Assembly (NCBI GenBank): GCA_026004675.1
Contig: BPJP01000003.1
Coordinates: forward strand, 620,001-684,000
From: Gemmatales bacterium
Lineage (GTDB): Bacteria > Planctomycetota > Planctomycetia > Gemmatales > Gemmataceae
Length of the DNA stretch: 64,000 nt
Direction: 5' to 3'
Part shown: in pieces, positions 55,895-64,000 of the stretch
How the letters are laid out: each line of letters starts with the position of its first letter
Position numbering within the stretch: position 1 is the first letter of the stretch
Made by a program: the position numbers and the translations under genes
Notes under the pieces: model-generated
Databases searched by the model: none
What the model was told of the DNA's origin: nothing
The model's input: the letters and a program-made list of their open reading frames with translations, nothing else

Positions 55895-58441
55895 TTATTC
55901 GCGGGTGATGAACTCGTCAAGGTTCAGCAGCACGCGGGCCACAGCAGTCCAGGCAGCCACTTCGTGGACTGGCGTGTTCGGCGGGACCGTTTTGGGTGCC
56001 AACAGCCTCGCTTCTTCAGGGGAAGCAGCGAACTCGGAACGCTGGATGTCGAGCAGCCGAAGCACCAGCTGTTCTTCCTTGGGATTAGGCAATCTGGCCA
56101 GCAAGAGACGATAGAGTCGGCGAATTCGTTTACTATCGCTGTTGATATCTTTCCAGGAAAGGAGACGGCAGGCCAACCCTTGGGCGAATTCAACGTGGGC
56201 CTCGTCATTGAGGAGAGTCAAGGCTTGCAGTGGCGTATTCGAACGGTTGCGGCGCGAGCAGCAAGAGTTCGCTTCGGGGGCATCGAAAACAGTAAGGCCT
56301 GGATGAGGCGCCGAGCGCCAGAAGAAAGTGTACATTCCTCGGCGATAACGGTTGGGTCCGGAGTCGGCACGCCAGTTTTTATTGACCTGGGTGAAGCGAT
56401 AGACGCCGTCGGGTTGTGGTGGGAAGACACTGGGGCCGCCGATCTTGCGGTACAAGAGTCCGCTGGCGGCGAGAGCAACGTCGCGAACGATTTCGGCTTC
56501 AACCCGGATGCGATTTTGCCTGGCGAGAAGCCGATTGCGGGGATCGACATCGTGCAAATCCGGCCTGTGCCGTGACGACTGCCGATACGTTGCCGAGGTG
56601 ACGATCAGGCGATGCATTTTCTTGATGCTCCAATTCTGCCTGACGAATTCGGAAGCAAGCCAGTCGAGCAATTCGGGGTGGGACGGAGGCGTGCCCTGGG
56701 TGCCAAAATCGTTTTCGGTTTCGACAATGCCGAGCCCGAAAAATCGTTGCCAAAAGCGGTTGACGGTGACACGAGGCGTGAGCGGGTTTTGGGGGTCGAC
56801 AAGCCAACGGGCGAAATCGAGCCGAGTGGGAGACGCCGTTTTGTTGAGAGGCGGCAACACGCTGGGGACGCCTGGGTTGACGCGAATCCCTTTGCGGGTG
56901 AAATCCCCCTGGATCAGGACGTTGGTAACGCGCGGTGTTTTGCGTTCGCGCATGACCAAAGTGGTGGGGATGACTGGTTCTTGTTTTTTTAGTTCGGCGA
57001 TACGTTTTTCGGCCTGGCCGCGGAACACCAGAAAGTGCAGTTGACCGAGACCGGCGAGTGGATGCCTTTCGCCCGCAGCGGCGAGCAGATGGCGTGTGCG
57101 ATCGAGTTCGCGGAAATATTGGGCAAGCGTTTGTTCTTGCCTGGAACTTCGGCCGTTGGGTGGAACGTTGAGAATGGTTTGAATCGTTTTCGGTAGCTTG
57201 GCGCGCATGGAGGTGGTCAATGCCTCTTCCCATTTTGTTTGCTTCTCCGGAGTCGTGGAATCGAGCATATCGCGAACGCGCTGGACTTCCTTGATTTGTG
57301 CACGGATTCTAGCTCGTTGCACCTCTTGCTCCGGCGTGGGTAATTCGATGGTCGGTTCGTCGCAGTTGTTCAAGAAAGCGAAAATTTGATAATACTCACG
57401 CTGGCTGATCGGGTCGAATTTATGGTCGTGGCATTGGCAGCAGGCGATCGTGAGTCCAAGAAAGACGGTGCCCGTGGTGCCAACGCGGTCAACAACGGAC
57501 TCGACTCGAAACTGCTCGCGGTCGATGCCGCCTTCTTCATTTTTCAATGTGTTGCGGTGGAAGCCGGTGGCGACGATTTGGGAACGAGTGGGATGGGGCA
57601 GCATGTCGCCTGCGATCTGCTCGATAGTAAACTGGTCGAAAGGCATATCCTGGTTGAAGGCATGGATGACCCAGTCACGATAGGGCCACATGGACCGTGG
57701 ACCGTCGATCGTGAATCCGTTGGAGTCGGCATAGCGAGCCAGATCGAGCCAATGTCGGCCCCACCGTTCGCCATAATGGGGCGACGCCAGCAGGCGATCC
57801 ACAAGCCGTTCATAAGCATCGGGTCTTTGGTCGTTCAAGAAGGCGTCGATATCGGCAATCGACGGGGGCAGGCCGACCAGATCGAGAAAGAGGCGGCGGA
57901 TCAACGTCACGCGATCGGCTTCGGGGGAAGGCTGAATTCCTTTTTCCTCCAGTTTCGCCAGAATGAACAAGTCGATCGGGTTTTGTGCCCATCCTGTTTG
58001 CTGAACCTTGGGCAGTTCGGGGCGGACCACAGGGCGGAACGACCAGTGCTGGGCGACCTTCTCGGCGCGAGCGGCCGGTTTCTCGTTCAGGGGAGCTTTG
58101 GCACCTTGATCGATCCACAGGGCGATCAAGGCGATTTCCTTGTCGGGAAGTTTGTCTTTGCGCGGCGGCATCTGTTTGACATCGTTTTTGCCTGACAACG
58201 CGTGAATAAGTTTGCTCTGTCGGCTGTTTCCCGGCACGATCACCGGTCCGGCGTTGCTTCCCTCGAGGGCCAGCCTGGCCGTGTCGAGCCGCAATCCCGC
58301 CCGCTGACGATCGGGACCATGACAGCGATAGCAATGCTTCTGCAGAATTGGTTTCACTTGTGCAAGGTAGTCCACTGTTTCTTCCGCGCGAGCCGTCGTC
58401 AGGATTAGCAAAAGCCAAGGCGACAGTCGAAATGCTTTCAT
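55895..58441 (-). CDS. PSCyt1-DUF1549-DUF1553 cytochrome protein
   Basis: An 848-residue secreted protein with a signal peptide and then the planctomycete cytochrome module (HCYRCHGPDRQRAGLRLDT, CxxCH at 37-41). DUF1549 follows (NPIDLFILAKLEEKGI, YGERWGRHWLDLARYADSNGF) with a second CQCH near 337. DUF1553 lies at the C-terminus (PTRLDFARWLVDPQNPLTPRVTVNRFWQRFFG, SNTPLQALTLLNDEAHVEFA). It is a hallmark Planctomycetota family of unknown substrate. The usual downstream DUF1501 partner is missing; the tRNA lies there instead. Confidence 0.95.
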   Translation of the reverse strand: MKAFRLSPWLLLILTTARAEETVDYLAQVKPILQKHCYRCHGPDRQRAGLRLDTARLALEGSNAGPVIVPGNSRQSKLIHALSGKNDVKQMPPRKDKLPDKEIALIALWIDQGAKAPLNEKPAARAEKVAQHWSFRPVVRPELPKVQQTGWAQNPIDLFILAKLEEKGIQPSPEADRVTLIRRLFLDLVGLPPSIADIDAFLNDQRPDAYERLVDRLLASPHYGERWGRHWLDLARYADSNGFTIDGPRSMWPYRDWVIHAFNQDMPFDQFTIEQIAGDMLPHPTRSQIVATGFHRNTLKNEEGGIDREQFRVESVVDRVGTTGTVFLGLTIACCQCHDHKFDPISQREYYQIFAFLNNCDEPTIELPTPEQEVQRARIRAQIKEVQRVRDMLDSTTPEKQTKWEEALTTSMRAKLPKTIQTILNVPPNGRSSRQEQTLAQYFRELDRTRHLLAAAGERHPLAGLGQLHFLVFRGQAEKRIAELKKQEPVIPTTLVMRERKTPRVTNVLIQGDFTRKGIRVNPGVPSVLPPLNKTASPTRLDFARWLVDPQNPLTPRVTVNRFWQRFFGLGIVETENDFGTQGTPPSHPELLDWLASEFVRQNWSIKKMHRLIVTSATYRQSSRHRPDLHDVDPRNRLLARQNRIRVEAEIVRDVALAASGLLYRKIGGPSVFPPQPDGVYRFTQVNKNWRADSGPNRYRRGMYTFFWRSAPHPGLTVFDAPEANSCCSRRNRSNTPLQALTLLNDEAHVEFAQGLACRLLSWKDINSDSKRIRRLYRLLLARLPNPKEEQLVLRLLDIQRSEFAASPEEARLLAPKTVPPNTPVHEVAAWTAVARVLLNLDEFITRE

Positions 58442-58714
58442 TTTGTATCCTCAACGCGTCAATAGCTGGGGCGATCCGGAAGAATGCGACCACAACAGGA
58501 ATGTCTCTTCGGCTGGAACGCTGGTCGGGCAACCAAACAGGCTGCCGCCGACGGCCGCCCAAACGGAGGTTTCCGCGGGTTGCTGATCTTTAAGGAGTGA
58601 TCATGCAGTCGTTTTCTAGAGGGTAAAGAATCTGCCTCGCGATTGCAAGAGTCTAACGGCGAAGTCGCAACGCCCGATTCGCGCAGCGCCGAACCAGGAC
58701 GTGTTTCGCGGACT

Positions 58715-60415
58715 TTACTGTCGATTGCGAAAATCGTAGATGAAAAAAGTCGTGGTCCTCGCCACCGGCTTGCAAGCGCGAAGGAATTCGACGGACGTTT
58801 TCGCGGCGGGAGAGTTGCAGTAGCCACCATAAAGAAGTGTCGTACTGGCAGCAAAATAACCGTTGCCAACGGCTTGGGCGACATCTGATTCGTCTTGGAT
58901 CGGCAACATGTGCAACCTCACTTCTTCGACCGGCATCGTGTGCAAGGCCGAATCCGTCCCGAAATACCAGACCTTCAAAGAAGAAATGCCGTTGGTTTTC
59001 TGCCATTCGGCGAGTTCTTTTAATCCCTGTCCCCAATCATAGTCCGTGTCGCTGACGAGCTGGTAGCCGTTCGGTGTCCCCCCCCAAAGTTCGTTGATAT
59101 AGCACAACGTATTGGGGCAAGCTCGGTAAGAGGATGCAGCGGACCAACCGACCCCCAACGCCAAAAGGGCAACGAGCGTGGCTTTGGCCCAGGTGGGTGC
59201 CAACATGCGGACAACCTGGACGGCTGCGGCGGCGAAACCGATTACAAACAGTGACAGGAAGGGAAGTATCAAACGAATACCGATCTGCACGCGAAACAGC
59301 GGACAAAGAGCGAACAACAATGCCGCCGGCATTACCGCCCAATTGAGTAATGCCTTGGGCCGAAGCAACAGGAGGACGATCGGCAGAAAGAGGAGCGTGA
59401 GGGAAAGTTTTATGGTCGGCAGAATCCAAAAGTAATGCCAGCACGCCCGGCGGTAAGTCTTGCCGAGCAGATATGTCCCGTGACCACGGACATTGTGCTT
59501 CACCTGCTGGATCAGCCCCTCTCCGGCATTACTGAAGATGCAGAGGTTTTCGGCAATTGGAACCATCACTGTCTTCAGCGATCCTTCTGGAAGGTTATTG
59601 GCCCACTTCACAAAAGAAGGCTCCGCTTGCCAGTCGCAACCGGTGTAGATGAAAAGCACGGCCATGCCGCCGCCAAAAATCCAACAAAAGTCTCGTCGGA
59701 ATGGCCTCAGCTGCACCCATGCTTCGTACAAGGAGGGAAGGAGGTGTCCTTGATAAATTTGCCCCAGGACTCCTTGGCGATGCAACCGTTCGAGTTCGAC
59801 AGCAAACAAGCACACCGGTCCGAAAACCAGTCCCGAGGCCTTGGCCGCCATGGCGGCGCCAAACCAAAAAGCCGGCACGGCACGTCGCCAAATCCACGAC
59901 GATTCCCGTCCTACAGCGAAATGATAGACCAGCGCTAACAGGCACGCACTGATGGCGATATCCGTGGTTGCTAGAGATGCGTGGGCCAAATAGCTCGGCT
60001 CAAAGGCGATCAACGCCACCGCCAAAGCACCGGCCCACGGGCCAGCCAACCGTCGCCCCGCCAGCCATGCATATGTCAGCAGAAGCGACCAGAAAAACAA
60101 GGTCATGGCCCGCGCTACAGGGAGAACCTGGTGCAAGTCGGCTTCCGGATCGAACGGTTTGCCGCGATACCGTTCCCACAAGTAGATCGGCAACGTCTGC
60201 ACGTCGACGGGCAGAGTCATCGTTCCCAGCCGCATCAAACCTTTGCACTCGCCCGTCCGCCAGCGCTTCAATCCTTGTTCCAAGTAAGTTGGTTCATCGA
60301 AGACAGCGCCGATCTCGGAAGCGGTGGTGCGACACCAGCAGGAAGAGACGATGATGCAGAGAAAGAACCAGCCAAGCGAGAGATAGAGTTCGAATTGAAA
60401 AAGTCGTCTGGGCAT
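58715..60415 (-). CDS. GT39-like multi-pass membrane glycosyltransferase
   Basis: A 566-residue protein. The first loop has FDEPTYLEQGLKRWRTGE, an acidic motif like the PMT/ArnT catalytic Asp-Glu, followed by PVARAMTLFFWSLLLTYAWLAGRRLAGPWAG and many membrane segments. A soluble C-terminus (DTDYDWGQGLKELAEWQK) matches planctomycete and acidobacterial GT39-like proteins. Probable envelope glycan or protein glycosylation. It is the last of three - strand glycosyltransferase genes. Confidence 0.78.
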   Translation of the reverse strand: MPRRLFQFELYLSLGWFFLCIIVSSCWCRTTASEIGAVFDEPTYLEQGLKRWRTGECKGLMRLGTMTLPVDVQTLPIYLWERYRGKPFDPEADLHQVLPVARAMTLFFWSLLLTYAWLAGRRLAGPWAGALAVALIAFEPSYLAHASLATTDIAISACLLALVYHFAVGRESSWIWRRAVPAFWFGAAMAAKASGLVFGPVCLFAVELERLHRQGVLGQIYQGHLLPSLYEAWVQLRPFRRDFCWIFGGGMAVLFIYTGCDWQAEPSFVKWANNLPEGSLKTVMVPIAENLCIFSNAGEGLIQQVKHNVRGHGTYLLGKTYRRACWHYFWILPTIKLSLTLLFLPIVLLLLRPKALLNWAVMPAALLFALCPLFRVQIGIRLILPFLSLFVIGFAAAAVQVVRMLAPTWAKATLVALLALGVGWSAASSYRACPNTLCYINELWGGTPNGYQLVSDTDYDWGQGLKELAEWQKTNGISSLKVWYFGTDSALHTMPVEEVRLHMLPIQDESDVAQAVGNGYFAASTTLLYGGYCNSPAAKTSVEFLRACKPVARTTTFFIYDFRNRQ

Positions 60416-60481
60416 GTGATTTCACCCGAAACCAGCCAAGTGGCGTGGGCAGTAGGGCTTGGAAGCGCTCCCGGCTTGTCG

Positions 60482-61903
60482 TCAGGCTGCACGGCGGGCA
60501 GCCGCTGCTGGTTTCCTTCCCACGGCAATGACCGATAACTGAGGCCAAACAGGAATTTTTTCAATCAATTTGGCAAGAGGCAGCAACCGTTCGTAGGTTT
60601 TCATTTGTCCGGGAGACAAAGTCGTCTGTCGGAGCCATTTGCCGGAGACGTACCAACCCAGCGTACCGAGGCGGTTGAATCCCTGGGAATGTACGATCTC
60701 GAAGCCGGCCTCGCGCATTTTGTTTTCCAACTCGCCGGGGGCATAACGGCGGAAGTGGCCGAGTGTTCGATCGACGCCCGTATAAAGCTGGGGATGAGCC
60801 GGCACCAGCAGGATGGCATGGCCGCCGGCCTCGAGCACGCGGAAAAAGTCTCGCAATACCTTGCGATCGTCCTCGATATGCTCCAAAACGTTGATGCAAA
60901 TGATCGTGTCGATGCCAGCGCGATCGAGCTCGCGACATTGATCCATGCGAGCGAGGTCCAACTCCCGCACGGTTACATGGTCGAGATGGGCGAAACGGCG
61001 GGCGATACGTTCCACGTAAAAGGTGTCGTTGTCCGCACAAATGAGGCGATCACGATCGAGCAGCAATTCGCTGAGGTTGCCAATGCCGCAGCCTGCTTCC
61101 AAAACCCGTCGGCCAAGAAACGGTTTCATTTGCTGTATCATCCAGCGATTCAAGCCACGGGCTTTGCGGCAGCTTTGCAGAATGTAGAAACCTTCGTGAG
61201 TGGTGAATGGTCGCGCTCCGACCCGGTTCTTCGTCAGCAACCACAGGCAACGAAAGAGATTCTTCCACGAGAAGCGAATGTCGTGCGCATGCTCTCCTTG
61301 CAGACAGATCGGCACTTCGTACAGACGAAGGTCCCATTGAGCGAGTTTGGCGATCAGTTCGAGGCCGACAAATCGCGCGTCGGTTAGAGGGATGGACCGC
61401 AGAATGTCTGTCCTGGCAACCAGACAGCCACTGTCCCACTCGCTCAGACGAACGTCATACAACAAGTTTGCCAGAAGAGTCAGGATACGGCGTCGCATGG
61501 TGGGGCAGAAGCGAAGGACTCGGCGGGAAAAACCAGCTAACTCGCGCGAACCGAGAACGACATCGGTGCAGCCGTCACGCATAGGTTCAAGCAACGCTTC
61601 GTAATCGCCGGGGTGCAGATCGATCGTGCTGTCCAGCAGCAAGACGACGTCGCCCGAAAGTTCCTCGAAAGCACAGGCCAAAGCGGCAGCACGATTCGGC
61701 TGGCCAACATGGAAAACGGGGCGAAGTCGCGGATGATCGCGGGTCAAATCCGTCAGTATTTGTCGACTGGCGTCGGTGGAACTGTTATCGGCCACGACGA
61801 GTTCGAATTCCGCCGGAATCGGTGCCGCCAGCAGCCGTTTGACCAGCGCGCGAAGCTGCCGCTGCTGATTGCGCACGATAACGCAAATGCTTAGTTTGTC
61901 CAT
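60482..61903 (-). CDS. GT2 glycosyltransferase fused to SAM methyltransferase
   Basis: A 473-residue two-domain protein. The N-terminal GT-A/GT2 domain (KLSICVIVRNQQRQLRALVKRLL, LVVADNSSTDASRQIL, VVLLLDSTIDLHPGDYEAL) is joined to a class I methyltransferase (RRVLEAGCGIGNLSELLLDRDRLICADND, IICINVLEHIEDDRKVLRDFFRVLEAGGHAILLVPAHP). The start ATG 61903 directly precedes the GT2 strand. It lies between two membrane glycosyltransferases and probably acts on the same polyprenyl-linked glycan. Confidence 0.88.
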   Translation of the reverse strand: MDKLSICVIVRNQQRQLRALVKRLLAAPIPAEFELVVADNSSTDASRQILTDLTRDHPRLRPVFHVGQPNRAAALACAFEELSGDVVLLLDSTIDLHPGDYEALLEPMRDGCTDVVLGSRELAGFSRRVLRFCPTMRRRILTLLANLLYDVRLSEWDSGCLVARTDILRSIPLTDARFVGLELIAKLAQWDLRLYEVPICLQGEHAHDIRFSWKNLFRCLWLLTKNRVGARPFTTHEGFYILQSCRKARGLNRWMIQQMKPFLGRRVLEAGCGIGNLSELLLDRDRLICADNDTFYVERIARRFAHLDHVTVRELDLARMDQCRELDRAGIDTIICINVLEHIEDDRKVLRDFFRVLEAGGHAILLVPAHPQLYTGVDRTLGHFRRYAPGELENKMREAGFEIVHSQGFNRLGTLGWYVSGKWLRQTTLSPGQMKTYERLLPLAKLIEKIPVWPQLSVIAVGRKPAAAARRAA

Positions 61904-61975
61904 GTCCGCATCTGTTCCGTAACGTTTCACGTGGACCAAGCGTTTCCAGAATCGAAGAAGGCTCAGCTCGCGGGG

Positions 61976-63256
61976 TCAAATCGCTGCCTCTGCCTCCTGC
62001 GACTTACGGCGAAGCAAGACCATGATCGCCGACGCCAAGACGACATTCGCCCACAAAAAGGCACCGTAAACTTCTGCTTGCTTTCCACCCAGCGAACCAA
62101 GCAGACTGGTGCTTGTCGACATCATCAAGACAAAGGCTGCCACCGCGCTGGCCACCAGGTACCGCCGCAGTCCTGGTTCGGGTCGGCAGGCGTGCAGATA
62201 GTAACTCAATACGGCGGAAGGCAAGAGAATCAGGACGCAATGATGCTTCCAGGTTCGCTCGCAAAAAAGCAACATTCCCAATAGCACGATGCTGAACTCC
62301 GCTGGCAATCGCCAGCCCTGTCGCTGCGAGATCGGCGTTCGGCATGTCCAAATCACCAGGATCGCGAATAGCCCCATGAAGAACTTGATGATCCAGCGCG
62401 CCTGCGTCGGCGTTAATTCCAGGATATTGTCATAGCGAACCGGAACGTACGTCTTCGGTGTGATGTACTTCGAATAAGATGGGCTGGCTGTCGCCATGCG
62501 CATGACAAACCCCGGCAGCGACTGGTTTTCATGCTCGCTGGTAATTTCGCCACCGACCAGGTAGGGCGTAATCCAGCAATCGGCCCAACTGAGGAGCAGT
62601 TGGGTGTTTCGCGCCGGTCCTAACAAGATGCCCGGTAACAGAACGGCGAAGAACACTACGCCCACTGCACAACCGGCCAGCGAACGCCATGCTCGTTTCC
62701 ACACAAGATAGGGAACAAACAGCAAAGGCGTTAGTCGGCAGACGATGGCCAGTCCGAGCACCATTCCCGACGTTCTGTCCCAGCCCGATTGGAACAAATG
62801 CAAGGCTGCCATGAGCAAAAACAAAACGAAAAGGTTGATGTTGCCGTGCGTCAAGTCGCCGATGATCGGCTTCAAGCACAAAACGGCGGTGAACACTTTC
62901 GCTTCGATGGGAAAAGGCCGGTCCGGCGTTTCAATCATCTTGAACGCCCAGTGCATCGATGCCAAGGCCATGATCAGTTTCAGAAAGAACCAGGTCATCG
63001 CCCCAGCGACCGTCGGGAGTTTTGCCAACTGCTTGAGAAATAATGCAAACACCGGCGGGTGCGGATACGAGTATTCCACATAAATATTCTCGCCGGCGTC
63101 CATCTGGCTGACGTGGTACAGAAAGCGAACCACGGCAGAGCGATCATCGAGCACCTTGCCGTAGTATTGGATGGCGACGGCGGAGAACACGCCGAACAGA
63201 CCAAACACGAAAAATCGCTGCCAGAAAAGAGCGCGATCCTGACGGGTCAACAACAT
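61976..63256 (-). CDS. GT87-like (DUF2029) polyprenyl-dependent mannosyltransferase
   Basis: A 426-residue membrane protein with FLYHVSQMDAGENIYVEYSYPHPPVFALFLKQL early on, the GT87/PIG-M-like loop that binds polyprenyl-phosphomannose. Next come KVFTAVLCLKPIIGDLTHGNINLFVLFLL and eight or more membrane helices. The ATG 63256 has GGAG eight bases upstream. First of the - strand envelope glycosylation set. Confidence 0.82.
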   Translation of the reverse strand: MLLTRQDRALFWQRFFVFGLFGVFSAVAIQYYGKVLDDRSAVVRFLYHVSQMDAGENIYVEYSYPHPPVFALFLKQLAKLPTVAGAMTWFFLKLIMALASMHWAFKMIETPDRPFPIEAKVFTAVLCLKPIIGDLTHGNINLFVLFLLMAALHLFQSGWDRTSGMVLGLAIVCRLTPLLFVPYLVWKRAWRSLAGCAVGVVFFAVLLPGILLGPARNTQLLLSWADCWITPYLVGGEITSEHENQSLPGFVMRMATASPSYSKYITPKTYVPVRYDNILELTPTQARWIIKFFMGLFAILVIWTCRTPISQRQGWRLPAEFSIVLLGMLLFCERTWKHHCVLILLPSAVLSYYLHACRPEPGLRRYLVASAVAAFVLMMSTSTSLLGSLGGKQAEVYGAFLWANVVLASAIMVLLRRKSQEAEAAI

Positions 63257-63600
63257 GTCAGGCACTCCGTTGCCTCGAAGAAGCAGGCTTCCTGCCGAAA
63301 CTGGCGACAATTTATCACGCTGGTTCGACTGGAACAACCCGAAGCCCTGTCTCGATCGGGGCGGCACAAATCGCGCAACGCTGGAGAATTACACAAGCCG
63401 CAAATACCAGCACCAGCCGGCGACACTCTCCGCCTGGTCACGAGGGCATCCTTTGTCGGATGATAAGCTTGCGAACGTCCCGCCCCTGCATGATAATTCG
63501 GGTAAGACACAAAAATTGTTTGCCCGAAAATGGTAGCGCAAAAGAGATGTTGCCAGAAAAATTGGCGAAATCTTTGTAACGAAAGGGCGGGGGCGCGCAC
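63257..63600. other. Divergent promoter region
   Basis: This 344-bp non-coding stretch separates the GT87 gene and the ECF sigma gene. Nothing else defensible was seen. Confidence 0.45.
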
Positions 63601-64000
63601 ATGCTAAGTGAAGCCGCATCCCCAACGATGCAACGATCCTTGACGCAAGGGCTGCTGCAATACCGCAGCATGCTGTTTGGATTCATATACGCCCTGGTCC
63701 GCGACGTGGTAGTGGCCGAGGAAATCTTCCAGGAGGTCGCCATTATCGCCATGGAAAAAGACAAGAAGGGGGATGAAATCATCCGGGAACCAGCCTTCTG
63801 GCTCAAGGAAGTCGCTCGGCGACTGGTCCATGCGGGTTTCCGAACCCGACAGGGGCAAGCTGTCAATGTGGACCCGGAATACCTTGAACAGGTAGCGGAC
63901 ACTTTGGAATCGGACGGATCGATCGAGCAACAGCAGGCGCGGATGCAGGCATTGGGTCACTGCCTCGAAAAAATCTCGCCGACCAATCAGGAATTGCTTC
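63601..64000 (+). CDS. ECF sigma factor, N-terminal part (runs off the window)
   Basis: 133 residues are visible. LLQYRSMLFGFIYALVRDVVVAEEIFQEVAIIAMEK is region 2, and FWLKEVARRLVHAGFRTRQGQ its end. LGHCLEKISPTNQELL opens region 4. It is the same planctomycete ECF family as the factor at 1722. Its regulator is outside the window. Confidence 0.85.
   Translation, partial: MLSEAASPTMQRSLTQGLLQYRSMLFGFIYALVRDVVVAEEIFQEVAIIAMEKDKKGDEIIREPAFWLKEVARRLVHAGFRTRQGQAVNVDPEYLEQVADTLESDGSIEQQQARMQALGHCLEKISPTNQELL

Overview
The window is a planctomycete chromosome segment, most like the Gemmata/Pirellula side of the phylum. The evidence is a PSCyt1/DUF1549/DUF1553 cytochrome protein, planctomycete-type ECF sigma factors (one paired with a FecR/DNRLRE protein), a small single-haem cytochrome, and strong GGAGG ribosome sites.

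Layout. (1) 1-731: trailer end of a CRISPR array running in from the left, with no cas genes in view. (2) 837-11006: core-type genes: a GNAT acetyltransferase, four 54-bp tandem repeats, an ECF sigma/FecR pair, a parallel beta-helix protein, 6-phosphogluconolactonase, a GT39-like membrane glycosyltransferase, a small cytochrome c, a YbhE-type lactonase and a DegP/HtrA protease. (3) 11007-11686: IS66 and group II intron relics. (4) about 11.72-55.43 kb: a putative genomic island inserted at the 3' end of a tRNA-Asn gene. (5) 55.43-64 kb: the tRNA-Asn gene, split by a group I intron, then core-type genes (PSCyt protein, three cell-envelope glycosyltransferases, the start of another ECF sigma factor).

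The island has two halves. The left half (12.3-35.6 kb, all + strand) is a defence island. An RtcR-like sigma-54 activator with a CARF-type sensor domain is followed by a near-consensus -24/-12 promoter. Behind it lies a tightly packed operon: hsdR, a GIY-YIG-like protein, hsdM, hsdS, a HEPN (TIGR02391-like) protein, a pPIWI-nuclease-like protein, a frameshifted DUF3696-type ATPase and a PLD-like protein. After a gap come two unrecognised proteins and a giant DUF1998 helicase resembling DruE of Druantia. I infer an inducible, signal-gated restriction/abortive-infection operon next to a Druantia-like system.

The right half (36-55 kb) is a phage-like replication and integration module. It carries a Prim-Pol/DUF3987 primase-helicase, an SF2 helicase, RusA, a DUF669 protein, a Sak4-like ATPase, a phage-type sigma factor, a ParB-methyltransferase fusion, HNH, a serine recombinase and DUF2924. 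It also has an iteron-like AT-rich locus and decaying glycan-modification cargo. No capsid or terminase gene is visible.

At least four single-base frameshifts at short homopolymers break otherwise intact genes. They may be assembly errors or real decay.
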